Shown: positions 32,680-40,118 of the stretch, in pieces | How positions within the stretch are numbered: position 1 is the stretch's first letter | Layout: each line of letters opens with the position of its first letter | Origin: Bacillota bacterium | GTDB lineage: Bacteria > Bacillota > Clostridia > Christensenellales > Aristaeellaceae | Reading direction: 5' to 3' | Assembly (NCBI GenBank): GCA_023425025.1 | Contig: JAFADG010000041.1 | Location: 112,532-176,531, forward strand | DNA length: 64,000 nucleotides | Program-made: the position numbers and the translations under genes | Notes under the pieces: generated by a model | Database searches by the model: none | What the model was told of the DNA's origin: nothing | Seen by the model: the letters and a program-made list of their open reading frames with translations, nothing else

Positions 32680-33306
32680 ATGCTGGACTTGGATCAAATC
32701 AAGTTTGATGAAAAGGGCCTTGTGCCCGTGGTTGCCCAGGATATCCAGACCGGCGCCGTATTGATGCTGGCCTATATGAACAAGGAATCTTTGAAGCTTA
32801 CGCTGGACACCGGCTATGCCGTGTATTACAGCCGCAGCCGGCAGGCATTGTGGAAAAAGGGCGAAACCTCCGGCCATGTGCAGAAGGTGCGGGCCATCCA
32901 TTACGACTGCGACGGCGATTCTCTTTTGATGCTGGTGGAGCAAACGGGCGCGGCATGCCATACGGGGGAGTATTCCTGCTTTTACAAGGAGCTGGTAAGC
33001 CTGGTGGAGGACAGCGCCAAGGCGCCTTCGCCCCACATTCTGCAGGAAGTGTACAACGTCATCGCGGACCGCAAGCTTCACCCCAAGGAAGGCAGCTATA
33101 CGAATTACCTGTTGGACAAGGGCGTGGAAAAGATCTGCAAAAAGGTGGGGGAGGAAGCCTCCGAGGCCATCATCGCGGCGGTCAAGGGCAGCCGGGACGA
33201 GCTGCGATATGAGGCGGCGGACCTTGTATACCATCTGCTGGTGCTATTGTTCAACCAGGGCCTGACGCCCATGGAGCTTTGGGCGGAGCTGGAAAAGAGA
33301 CGGTAA
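32680..33306 (+). CDS. hisI: Bifunctional phosphoribosyl-AMP cyclohydrolase/phosphoribosyl-ATP pyrophosphatase
   Basis: A 208-residue HisIE fusion. The N-terminal cyclohydrolase (about 1-105) has YSRSRQALWKKGETSG, the metal-binding DCDGDSLLMLVEQTGAACHTG and CFYKE. The C-terminal pyrophosphatase (about 110-205) has the HisE motifs KKVGEEASEAIIAAVKGSRDELRYEAADLVYHLLVLL. Behind GAGGAGGG. It is the last his gene here; hisC, hisH, hisF and the phosphatase are not in the window. No convincing terminator follows before the tRNA promoter. Confidence 0.95.
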   Translation: MLDLDQIKFDEKGLVPVVAQDIQTGAVLMLAYMNKESLKLTLDTGYAVYYSRSRQALWKKGETSGHVQKVRAIHYDCDGDSLLMLVEQTGAACHTGEYSCFYKELVSLVEDSAKAPSPHILQEVYNVIADRKLHPKEGSYTNYLLDKGVEKICKKVGEEASEAIIAAVKGSRDELRYEAADLVYHLLVLLFNQGLTPMELWAELEKRR

Positions 33307-33358
33307 GAAGACGGTAGAAATAATGTGATGCGTGTCACAAAAAAAAGCAAAATGGTTA

Positions 33359-33387
33359 TTGACAAACAGGCTTGTTCAGGGTATGAT
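33359..33387 (+). promoter_or_regulatory. Promoter of the tRNA gene cluster
   Basis: TTGACA (33359-33364), 17-bp spacer, TATGAT (33382-33387), 42 bases before the first tRNA. A CG-rich stretch (GTCGCCGCGC) just after the -10 could be a stringent-type discriminator. Confidence 0.75.
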
Positions 33388-33429
33388 AGATGACGTCGCC
33401 GCGCTGGAAACGCGCTGGTTACGGCGTCT

Positions 33430-33505
33430 GGGAGCATAGCTCAGCTGGGAGAGCATCTGCCTTACAAGCAGAGGGTCACAGGTTCGAGCCCTGTTGTTCC
33501 CACCA
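33430..33505 (+). tRNA. tRNA-Val (anticodon TAC)
   Basis: 76 nt cloverleaf: acceptor GGGAGCA paired with TGTTCCC (one G-T), D arm GCTCAGCTGGGAGAGC, anticodon loop CTTACAA, T arm GGTTCGAGCC, encoded CCA. Confidence 0.95.
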
Positions 33506-33507
33506 AT

Positions 33508-33584
33508 GGCCCGGTAGTTCAGTTGGTTAGAATGCCAGCCTGTCACGCTGGAGGTCGAGGGTTCGAGCCCCTTCCGGGTCGCCA
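33508..33584 (+). tRNA. tRNA-Asp (anticodon GTC)
   Basis: 77 nt cloverleaf: acceptor GGCCCGG with CCGGGTC, D arm GTTCAGTTGGTTAGAAT, anticodon loop CTGTCAC, T arm GGGTTCGAGCCCC, encoded CCA. Confidence 0.95.
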
Positions 33585-33588
33585 ACAT

Positions 33589-33664
33589 GCCTTGGTAGCT
33601 CAGTCGGTAGAGCAGTAGACTGAAAATCTACGTGTCGGTGGTTCAATTCCGCCCCAAGGCACCA
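33589..33664 (+). tRNA. tRNA-Phe (anticodon GAA)
   Basis: 76 nt cloverleaf: acceptor GCCTTGG with CCAAGGC, D arm GCTCAGTCGGTAGAGC, anticodon loop CTGAAAA, T arm GGTTCAATTCC, discriminator A and encoded CCA. Confidence 0.95.
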
Positions 33665-33669
33665 TGTGT

Positions 33670-33744
33670 GCGGTAGTAGCTCAGTGGTAGAGTGCCACCT
33701 TGCCAAGGTGGATGTCGCGAGTTCGAATCTCGTCTACCGCTCCA
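33670..33744 (+). tRNA. tRNA-Gly (anticodon GCC)
   Basis: 75 nt cloverleaf: acceptor GCGGTAG with CTACCGC, D arm GCTCAGTGGTAGAGT, anticodon stem CCACC/GGTGG with loop TTGCCAA, discriminator T, encoded CCA. Confidence 0.95.
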
Positions 33745-33749
33745 CACAC

Positions 33750-33824
33750 GGCGCCATAGCCAAGTGGTAAGGCGAAGGTCTGCAAAACCTTTATTCTCCA
33801 GTTCGAATCTGGATGGCGCCTCCA
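33750..33824 (+). tRNA. tRNA-Cys (anticodon GCA)
   Basis: 75 nt cloverleaf: acceptor GGCGCCA with TGGCGCC, D arm GCCAAGTGGTAAGGC, anticodon loop CTGCAAA, discriminator T, encoded CCA. Confidence 0.95.
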
Positions 33825-33832
33825 GTAAGAAG

Positions 33833-33860
33833 ACCCGCTCCCAGATGGCGCGGGTTTTTT
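33833..33860 (+). terminator. Terminator inside the tRNA cluster
   Basis: ACCCGC (33833-33838) pairs with GCGGGT (33850-33855), followed by T-rich sequence; the flanks GTAAGAA and TTCTTAC extend the stem. It lies between tRNA-Cys and tRNA-Leu, only nine bases before the latter. Confidence 0.75.
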
Positions 33861-33869
33861 CTTACACAT

Positions 33870-33954
33870 GCTGAAATGGCGGAATGGCAGACGCCGGGGA
33901 CTTAAAATCCCCTGCCTAATAAGCGTGCGGGTTCGAGTCCCGCTTTCAGCACCA
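33870..33954 (+). tRNA. tRNA-Leu (anticodon TAA)
   Basis: 85 nt class II tRNA with long variable arm: acceptor GCTGAAA with TTTCAGC, anticodon stem GGGGA/TCCCC with loop CTTAAAA, T arm GGGTTCGAGTCCC, discriminator A, encoded CCA. It is last in the cluster and borders AT-richer sequence. Confidence 0.95.
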
Positions 33955-33959
33955 GAGCG

Positions 33960-34007
33960 CAAACCCCTTGATTTTCCTAGTATATAGGGAGTTGAGGGGT
34001 TTGTTTT
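33960..34007 (+). terminator. Terminator after tRNA-Leu
   Basis: CAAACCCCTTGA (33960-33971) pairs with TTGAGGGGTTTG (33992-34003), nearly perfect, followed by TTTT. Confidence 0.8.
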
Positions 34008-34130
34008 CATTACATAATAAGTGAATGATTTTCGCGCCTTGTACAATAAAATAGAAATGGGTGTGCGTTGACAAGATAGGTAATGCCACGTATACTTGAA
34101 GCATAGATGTGATAGTGGAGGTGTTGCAGC

Positions 34131-34877
34131 GTGCATTTACAAATCTGGTGGGGCTCGCTTGATCTGTTGCTGCGCATGTTATACTTGATAGCAATACCTT
34201 CTAGCGTGGTTTTAGCTATCCAGGTGTTGCTGACAATAATAGGGTTTAGCAATGCAGGCGCCCCAGATGCCGGTGATGCAAGCACACTTGATACCAGCGG
34301 CATAGATGCGGATGGGTTAACCGGCGCAGAAACGGTTGATCTTGGATTTGTGCCGGCAGAAGCTGATTCGATAATGGCTGATTCAGCGCTTCAATCGGTC
34401 GATCCGGATGCACTGCGCCTTTTTTCGATGGGCAGTGTAGTCAGCTTTCTGAATGTATTTGGCTGGTCGTCTATCGTTCTGCGCCAAGGCGGATTAAATG
34501 GCGCTCTATCTGTGATCATTGGATTTGGACTTGGTCTTGCCGCCATGTTTGGCGCAGCCAAGATTATTCAATTGACCGTTCATTTGTCGGAATCCGGAAA
34601 TCTTCGGCTGAACAACGCAGTCAATCAAACCGCCAGTGTTTACATCCCCATACCTCCGGCAGGCGGCGGTGAGGGAAAGGTTACGCTTACAATCCAGGAG
34701 CGTTTTGCTGAGTTAAGCGCTGTGACTGATGAGGGGGAGCAGATTCCCACTGGCACATTGGTTCTCGTCATAGGAGTTCGTGACAATGCGCTTGTTGTTG
34801 AGAGAAAGAATGTCGCACACAACAAGAGCGACAATTCAAATGCGCGTGCTGAAATGATAAACACAATAGGAGGGTAA
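34131..34877 (+). CDS. NfeD-like membrane protein, flotillin partner
   Basis: A 248-residue membrane protein from a GTG at 34131 (GGAGGTG upstream). TM1 at about 10-38, a 65-residue acidic exterior loop (Asp/Ala/Gly-rich), TM segments at about 100-120 and 125-150, then a C-terminal beta-rich OB-like domain (TASVYIPIPPAGGGEGKVTLTIQERFAELSAVTDEGEQIPTGTLVLVIGVRDNALVVE), which is the NfeD/YuaF C-terminal fold. It stands three bases before a flotillin gene, the typical YuaF-FloT pairing. Role: membrane microdomain organisation, by homology. Confidence 0.8.
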   Translation: MHLQIWWGSLDLLLRMLYLIAIPSSVVLAIQVLLTIIGFSNAGAPDAGDASTLDTSGIDADGLTGAETVDLGFVPAEADSIMADSALQSVDPDALRLFSMGSVVSFLNVFGWSSIVLRQGGLNGALSVIIGFGLGLAAMFGAAKIIQLTVHLSESGNLRLNNAVNQTASVYIPIPPAGGGEGKVTLTIQERFAELSAVTDEGEQIPTGTLVLVIGVRDNALVVERKNVAHNKSDNSNARAEMINTIGG

Positions 34878-34879
34878 GT

Positions 34880-36259
34880 ATGGGTTTTGATGTGTTGGTT
34901 ATCCTGGTAATCGCCGTTGTGGTGCTTTTTGTGATTCTCTTGGGGCTGCTTTCCCGTTTTCGCAAATGCCCGTCAGACAAGGTTCTTGTCATCTATGGTA
35001 AAGTAGGCTCGGAACAGAGTGGCCTGAATCGCTCTGCAAAGTGCATTCATGGCGGTGCCGCGTTCATCATCCCTGTATTGCAGGCATATCAGTACATGGA
35101 TCTTACACCGATTTCCATAAATGTTGATCTGAAAAGTGCGCTATCCAAGCAAAATATACGCGTGGATGTGCCTTCGCGCTTTACAGTGGGTATCTCTACT
35201 GAGCCGGGTATCATGCAAAACGCGGCTGAACGCCTGCTTGGTTTGAAGATGGTTGAGGTGCAGGAGTTGGCCAAGGATATAATCTTTGGTCAGCTGCGTC
35301 TGGTAATCGCCACAATGGATATTGAGGAGATCAATACCGACCGTGATAAATTCCTGTTGGCTGTTTCCAATAATGTAGAAATCGAACTCAAGAAAATCGG
35401 CCTACGCTTAATCAACGTTAACGTTACCGATATCAACGACGAATCTGGCTACATCGAAGCTCTTGGCAAGGAAGCAGCAGCCAAGGCCATAAACGATGCG
35501 AAGAAGAGTGTTGCAGAAAAGAATAGAGACGGTGAAATCGGCCAAGCCAACGCACACATGGATCAGCGTATTCAGGTGGCGGCAGCCGATGCAACGGCTA
35601 TTCGGGGTGAAAACGATGCCCGTATTGAGATAGCTCAGTCCGAGGCTCGCCGGCGTGAAAAAGAAGCAGAGGCGCTGCGCATTGCTACAGCGGCAGAAAA
35701 GGTGCAGGCAGCGCACGCCCTCAAGGAGGCCTATGGCGCACAGCAAGATGCCGAGGAGACACGCGCAGCGTTGGAACGTGCATCACAACAAGCTGACATT
35801 ATCGTTAAGGCAGAAATTGAAAAACAGCAGGTAGAAATCTCAGCAGAAGCTGATGCAGAGGTTATACGCCGCAAGGCACGAGGCGAGGCGGATGCTATCT
35901 TTGCCCGCATGGAGGCGCAGGCAAAGGGCATTGAGGAGATATTGACCAAACAAGCCGCAGGTATGAGCAAACTGGTTGCAGCAGCAGGCGGAAATCCCGA
36001 CGCGGCAGTTAAGTTTATCATCGCCGATAAGCTTGAGCAACTTGTCCAGATGCAGGTGGATGCTATTAAGAACATCAAGATTGACAAGGTGACGGTGTGG
36101 GATGGAATGAATGGTGCTTCAGGCACACCCGCTACGGCAAACTTTCTGTCTGGCATGCTTAAGTCCATCCCCCCGATGAACGACTTGTTCAAGCAAGCTG
36201 GTATGGAACTACCTGCCTTCCTGGGCAGCGACAATGAGAAGGTTCCGACGCAGCCGTAA
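34880..36259 (+). CDS. Flotillin-like SPFH-domain protein (FloT/YqiK type)
   Basis: A 459-residue protein. N-terminal membrane segment at about 4-26 (VLVILVIAVVVLFVILLGLL), then RFRKCPSDKVLVIYGKVG, the classic start of the SPFH/band 7 domain (to about residue 200), a long Ala/Glu/Arg-rich coiled coil at about 210-370 with repeated EAxA-type heptads (AEADAEVIRRKARGEADAIFARMEAQAKG), and a C-terminal tail with a Pro/Gly-rich stretch. It forms large oligomers in functional membrane microdomains. Expected to work with the NfeD-like protein just upstream. Lower GC than the operons to the left. Confidence 0.93.
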   Translation: MGFDVLVILVIAVVVLFVILLGLLSRFRKCPSDKVLVIYGKVGSEQSGLNRSAKCIHGGAAFIIPVLQAYQYMDLTPISINVDLKSALSKQNIRVDVPSRFTVGISTEPGIMQNAAERLLGLKMVEVQELAKDIIFGQLRLVIATMDIEEINTDRDKFLLAVSNNVEIELKKIGLRLINVNVTDINDESGYIEALGKEAAAKAINDAKKSVAEKNRDGEIGQANAHMDQRIQVAAADATAIRGENDARIEIAQSEARRREKEAEALRIATAAEKVQAAHALKEAYGAQQDAEETRAALERASQQADIIVKAEIEKQQVEISAEADAEVIRRKARGEADAIFARMEAQAKGIEEILTKQAAGMSKLVAAAGGNPDAAVKFIIADKLEQLVQMQVDAIKNIKIDKVTVWDGMNGASGTPATANFLSGMLKSIPPMNDLFKQAGMELPAFLGSDNEKVPTQP

Positions 36260-36334
36260 GAGCAATATAAAATAATCTATATATAATGAATAACTCTTCA
36301 GCGTCCTTAAGATTAAGTAAACAATGTTATGTAT

Positions 36335-36366
36335 AAAGAGCGGCACAAGCGTGCCGCTCTTTATTG
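36335..36366 (+). terminator. Terminator of the flotillin operon
   Basis: AAAGAGCGGCAC (36335-36346) pairs perfectly with GTGCCGCTCTTT (36351-36362), loop AAGC, then ATT. Confidence 0.85.
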
Positions 36367-36380
36367 TTGTACAAGAAATA

Positions 36381-36399
36381 CCCCCGGCTAGGCCGGGGG
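36381..36399. repeat. Compact GC-rich hairpin
   Basis: CCCCCGGC (36381-36388) and GCCGGGGG (36392-36399), loop TAG. It has no T-run and follows another terminator by 15 bases. Such tight hairpins occur at ends of IS200/IS605-type elements, but no transposase is present here. Confidence 0.4.
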
Positions 36400-36480
36400 A
36401 GGATTATTGTGCTTTCAGGTGCTCGATGGTATACTGCAATCGTAGATTATGTATATTCTGTATGTTCGGAGGATAAAATC

Positions 36481-36897
36481 TTGACTTTTTATATTTCATC
36501 GCGTCTTAACAACATTGAACAAGTGAGGTATGTGGCCAATCACTTAAGAAGTAAGGGCTGGACGCACACCTATGACTGGACTTTTTATGATTTATCATCA
36601 GAGGATATCCCAACCAGTTTACGCACTATTGCCGAAAAAGAATGCAATGGTGTACAGGCGGCAGACATCGTTATTGTACTTACACCACAAGGCCGGGGAA
36701 CGCATATAGAGTTAGGTATGGCAATAGCTTTAGGCAAAAAAGTATACATTTATCATATGGACGACTCATTCTTCAAGTGTGATGATAATACTTGTGCGTT
36801 TTATTGGCTGCCTCAAGCGAAGCATTTAACTGGCAAAATTGAGAATGCTGTTGAACTTATTTTGCAAGAAAATACAGACCACACAAAACAAGTATAA
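36481..36897 (+). CDS. Nucleoside 2-deoxyribosyltransferase-like protein
   Basis: A 138-residue protein from a TTG at 36481, seven bases after CGGAGGA. It begins with TFYISSRLNNIEQVRYVANHLRSKGW, has Tyr-Asp-Trp near residue 31, an Asp in ADIVIVLTP and the family motif GRGTHIELGMAIALGKKVYIY, in which the Glu is the usual nucleophile of the 2-deoxyribosyltransferase/RCL (DUF4406-like) fold. Such proteins cleave or transfer the N-glycosidic bond of (deoxy)nucleoside monophosphates. The actual substrate is unknown. AT-rich. Confidence 0.7.
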   Translation: MTFYISSRLNNIEQVRYVANHLRSKGWTHTYDWTFYDLSSEDIPTSLRTIAEKECNGVQAADIVIVLTPQGRGTHIELGMAIALGKKVYIYHMDDSFFKCDDNTCAFYWLPQAKHLTGKIENAVELILQENTDHTKQV

Positions 36898-37012
36898 TCC
36901 GCATAAAGACAGGAACGTTTAGAAGGCACGACTGCATTTGCCAGAAAAAATGGCCTTCGCCATTACAAGCCAGAAGTATTTGCATAATGGGCGAAAGGAT
37001 GGAAGCTTTCAA

Positions 37013-37675
37013 ATGACCATCAACAATCAGCTTATTAAACATTACCTGAAAAATGTAATGTTTATCAACGGAACTTCCTATGCGGGAAAATCAACGATGG
37101 TAAAGATGCTCGCCGATAAATACGGGCTGATTCACTGCGGTGAAAACTATAATTGTATTCCCCAAGGGATTGTTATGCCGGACAAGTACCCGAACCTTAG
37201 CTATTTTCAAACCAAGAAAAGTTGGCAGGAGTTTTATGGGAGAACGCCGGAGGCGTATGACAACTGGATTCAGGGTTGCTCCCGGGAACTGGTGGAATTT
37301 GAGGTAACGTATTTGATGAGCATATCCCATTCACAAAAGGTGATTGTGGACACCAACCTGCCCGCCGACGTGCTGCGGGAGATTGCGGCTTACAATCAAG
37401 TCGCCGTCATGCTGGCCCCGCCGGCAATGGCCATTGAGCATTTCTTTAACCGTGACGATGACAAGCCGTTCATTCTGGAGCAAATAAAGAAAATGGACGA
37501 CCCAGAAAAAGGCTTGGCGAACTACCACGCTATTTTGGAACGGATATGCAGGCAGGAGTATTATGATCAATGGGCAGGCAGCGGGTTCTTTATGATCGTT
37601 CGAAAAGACACAACAAGCGACACGCGTGTAGAAACAATGGAGATGCTTGCCAAACACTTCGGATTGACGGATTGA
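37013..37675 (+). CDS. P-loop kinase-like protein (AAA/CPT family)
   Basis: A 220-residue protein with Walker A FINGTSYAGKSTMVKMLADKYG close to the N-terminus, KVIVDTNLPADVLREI as a Walker B-like strand and a C-terminal helical part. Its pattern recalls small-molecule kinases such as chloramphenicol phosphotransferase or shikimate/adenylate kinases. The ATG at 37013 is the first Met in good distance to an AAAGGA; the frame is open to 36938. It follows the deoxyribosyltransferase-like gene. Substrate unknown. Confidence 0.6.
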   Translation: MTINNQLIKHYLKNVMFINGTSYAGKSTMVKMLADKYGLIHCGENYNCIPQGIVMPDKYPNLSYFQTKKSWQEFYGRTPEAYDNWIQGCSRELVEFEVTYLMSISHSQKVIVDTNLPADVLREIAAYNQVAVMLAPPAMAIEHFFNRDDDKPFILEQIKKMDDPEKGLANYHAILERICRQEYYDQWAGSGFFMIVRKDTTSDTRVETMEMLAKHFGLTD

Positions 37676-37742
37676 AGGCTGAGCGGCCCGGCAGCAAGCC
37701 GGCGTGGCGGCAGCCAGCGTGCCAGGGAATACAAAACTTTGG

Positions 37743-38300
37743 TTACACAAGGTTTGGATAAATCCAGACGGCATATTGCACGATCAGCAGCCCGGCTGCA
37801 ACCGTTTCAAGCGGAATGCAAAGGATGAGCGGCTTTTGCGCGAAGGCTTCCATACTTATCAGCTCATTGTACATCAATTCCGCCTGACAGTCGCTTTTTG
37901 CGGCATTCCACATCCGGCGCAGGTACCTCTTTTTATAGGTTACTGCATAGAGAATGTATATATCAATAAGCAGGGCGAACGGCATGAGTATATACAAATA
38001 CCCCGCAACCAGTGGTGAGAAAACCAGTATCATTATCATCAGCATGCGCAATGTTGTATGGTCCTTTACTTCATCAAGCACGTGGGATGTACAAACGGAA
38101 AGCATTAATTTTGCATCTTTTTCTGTTGGCGTAAAGCGGCGGGCATAGCGCAGCATCATATCGTATGCGGCGCTGCTTGATTTGGTTTCATATTCCGTCA
38201 TCGTTTGATTGTATTCGCCGAATTTCTTCTTGACGCGCGTGTCTGCCCGCACAGCTTGAATCAAGGCCTGCATGGCAGGTTTATGCCACAAGTAGATCAT
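37743..38300 (-). CDS. Hypothetical membrane protein
   Basis: About 185 residues. The ATG at 38300 is preceded by AATGAGGTGCTC; the frame can start six codons earlier at 38318, but that ATG lacks a ribosome binding site. The soluble N-terminal half is polar; two TM segments lie at about 85-125 (TLRMLMIMILVFSPLVAGYLYILMPFALLIDIYILYA), a short basic loop (YKKRYLRRMW) follows and a third hydrophobic stretch is at the C-terminus (LILCIPLETVAAGLLIVQYAVWIY). No family recognised. AT-rich like its neighbours. Confidence 0.6.
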   Translation of the reverse strand: MIYLWHKPAMQALIQAVRADTRVKKKFGEYNQTMTEYETKSSSAAYDMMLRYARRFTPTEKDAKLMLSVCTSHVLDEVKDHTTLRMLMIMILVFSPLVAGYLYILMPFALLIDIYILYAVTYKKRYLRRMWNAAKSDCQAELMYNELISMEAFAQKPLILCIPLETVAAGLLIVQYAVWIYPNLV

Positions 38301-38340
38301 GAGCACCTCATTTGACATGCTGTCTTGCAGTATTTCTAAT

Positions 38341-38556
38341 CAATATAGGACCCAAGCGCATCCAAACCCGCTTCGGCTTTTCATGGAATCCGGGAAAAAC
38401 CCCAGTCCGACCGGCGCTTCCGCCTTTTGTTCCTTCAAAAACGCAAGCAGCGGCCTGTAGGCATAGGTTTCAAACAGCTTGTCATCCCTGGCCGGGAAGC
38501 CGGCGCTATGAAAGTGGTCGATATGATCAAGATGCCCGGCGATGAATGCGATCAGC
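38341..38556 (-). pseudogene. Decayed copy of the 3' end of the TIM-barrel isomerase gene
   Basis: This stretch translates to IAGHLDHIDHFHSAGFPARDDKLFETYAYRPLLAFLKEQKAEAPVGL, which matches the C-terminal part of the isomerase-like gene at 39096-39854 (IAGHLDLIGHFHIAGFPARDDKLFETYDYRPLLSFLKEQKVKAPVGL) at most positions; by eye the DNA is about four fifths identical. A frameshift after this point (PDSMKSRSGFGC instead of PGSLEKAEAVLDAL) breaks the frame, and there is no start. It abuts the end of the PPOX gene. Confidence 0.85.
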
Positions 38557-39015
38557 CTATGCTCTGAAAGCCTTTTTCTCTGTTGCCAAAAGAACATCCC
38601 AATGCGGTTTTCCATCAAGATACCTGTAAACCGATATTTTTATTGGATGGCAAATAATCAGCATACCATCGTCTATACCGTCTGGCGAAGGTTGAAAGGC
38701 ATCTTTCATCCAAGGAAATTTCTTGTCGTTTATTGCGACGAAAAGTTCGTGTTTTGACGGAGGCCCATATAATTCTGCCGTTGCCTCCACCTGCACATCT
38801 CCGACAACCAAGGCGACGTTTGGATTTTTCTTGATTTGCTCCACTTTTCCGCTTTGCCCATTGGTGGAGAACATAATTGTTATGCCATCATTCACGTGGC
38901 ACATGGTCCTGGCGGAAACGATATTGCCTGCGCTCGTGGCAAAAACAATATTTTCTTCCTTTTCCAATCTGCCAATGATTTCGTTTACCAATTGTTCGTA
39001 ATTCAGTTCCTGCAT
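38557..39015 (-). CDS. Pyridoxamine 5'-phosphate oxidase-family (PPOX) protein
   Basis: A 152-residue split-barrel flavin- or F420-type protein. Typical segments: NIVFATSAGNIVSARTMCHVNDGITIMFSTNGQSGKVEQIKKNPNVALVVGDVQVEATAEL. Related proteins act as flavin reductases, haem-degrading enzymes or stress proteins; the sequence does not decide. It is preceded by AAGGATGAAGCAAA and is followed directly by the decayed isomerase fragment, so its last residues may derive from that junction. Confidence 0.85.
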   Translation of the reverse strand: MQELNYEQLVNEIIGRLEKEENIVFATSAGNIVSARTMCHVNDGITIMFSTNGQSGKVEQIKKNPNVALVVGDVQVEATAELYGPPSKHELFVAINDKKFPWMKDAFQPSPDGIDDGMLIICHPIKISVYRYLDGKPHWDVLLATEKKAFRA

Positions 39016-39095
39016 TTTGCTTCATCCTTTCGATTCATAAAGTCAAGCAAGGCAATCGCATGGCATGCACAACACAAGCAAGAAGTTGATTCCAT

Positions 39096-39854
39096 TTATG
39101 TGACATAGGGCCTAAGCGCATCCAAAACCGCTTCGGCTTTTTCCAGGGAACCCGGGAAAAGCTCCAGCCCGACCGGCGCTTTCACTTTTTGCTCCTTCAG
39201 AAACGAAAGCAGCGGCCTGTAGTCATAGGTTTCAAACAGCTTGTCATCCCTGGCCGGGAAGCCGGCGATGTGAAAGTGGCCGATAAGGTCAAGATGCCCG
39301 GCGATCATAGCCATTACATCCTCACCCATATGCAGTTGATGGTACACGTCGTATAGAAGCTTGACATTGGGGGAATTGACTTCCTGTATGATATCAAACC
39401 CTTCCAGGGAGTCTGTTAAATAATATCCTTTATGATCCTTGACGTTATTGAGCGGCTCAACAAGCAGCGTCACATTCGCCTTTTCCAGATAAGGTTTCAC
39501 GCGCTTTAGGCCCTTGACGATAGCGTCATGCTGCGCTTTGCGGGATTCGCCCGTATCCTGGCCCACCTGGGTAATCAGGGAGGGGCAGCGGAGCTTTTCG
39601 GCGGCTTCCAGTGCTTGAATCAGAGCAGCCTCATAAGCGTCGTGGCAAGCTTCGTCATTGAGCGTGAAGTAGCCTGTGCAAAAGGCGCTCAGCGTTATTT
39701 GATGCCTGTTCATGCAGGCGGATACTGGCCCAACTTCATTCTCTTTCATCTGCCAATGCTCAAAGATGGAATAGCCATGCTTCCTCATGATTGTAAAGGC
39801 TTGATCCAAAGGGACATTGCCAAACAGGCAAAGGGCATTCACGCTGAAATTCAT
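39096..39854 (-). CDS. TIM-barrel sugar-phosphate isomerase/epimerase (hydroxypyruvate isomerase-like)
   Basis: A 252-residue xylose-isomerase-like barrel (AP_endonuc_2 family). Metal-ligand residues can be placed at Glu in LLVEPLNN, Asp-His in LLYDVYHQLHMGED, His in GHFHIAGFPARD and Glu near the end (VGLELFP). The pattern is that of Hyi/YgbM-like hydroxypyruvate isomerases. The ATG at 39854 follows AGGAGGTGCACC; earlier frame is not used. It is divergent from the MerR gene, which may regulate it. A broken copy of its 3' end lies 0.5 kb away. Confidence 0.85.
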   Translation of the reverse strand: MNFSVNALCLFGNVPLDQAFTIMRKHGYSIFEHWQMKENEVGPVSACMNRHQITLSAFCTGYFTLNDEACHDAYEAALIQALEAAEKLRCPSLITQVGQDTGESRKAQHDAIVKGLKRVKPYLEKANVTLLVEPLNNVKDHKGYYLTDSLEGFDIIQEVNSPNVKLLYDVYHQLHMGEDVMAMIAGHLDLIGHFHIAGFPARDDKLFETYDYRPLLSFLKEQKVKAPVGLELFPGSLEKAEAVLDALRPYVT

Positions 39855-40056
39855 GGTGCACCTCCTGGGGAAAATATAGACTCGGACAAGGTTTTCAGCA
39901 ATTTCCGGCCGGTTCGTTTTCAGACCGGCAATCGATCCATACATAGTGCCTTTGTGCGTTTACCTTTTGGCATATCCGCCGTGGCTGCCTTTTATGACAA
40001 TTTTCCTTATTGTACCATAGGGGGGCCGGCTGGTCAAAAAAAGTATTCTGCAGATC

Positions 40057-40087
40057 TTGACTTTGACACCGTGTCGCAGTTTATACT
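40057..40087 (+). promoter_or_regulatory. MerR-type promoter with 19-bp spacer
   Basis: TTGACT (40057-40062) and TATACT (40082-40087) are separated by 19 bases instead of 17, and a palindrome GACAC-C-GTGTC (40065-40075) lies in the spacer. Over-long spacers with an internal dyad are the mark of promoters that MerR-family activators untwist. It is located 32 bases before the MerR gene start. Confidence 0.75.
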
Positions 40088-40118
40088 CAGATGGTACGTA
40101 CGAAGGAGTGATGACTGC

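Noticed and set aside
33870..39100. Integrated element using tRNA-Leu as attachment site
   Set aside because: No second copy of the tRNA-Leu 3' end and no integrase gene were seen in the following AT-rich stretch, so only a composition change is reported.
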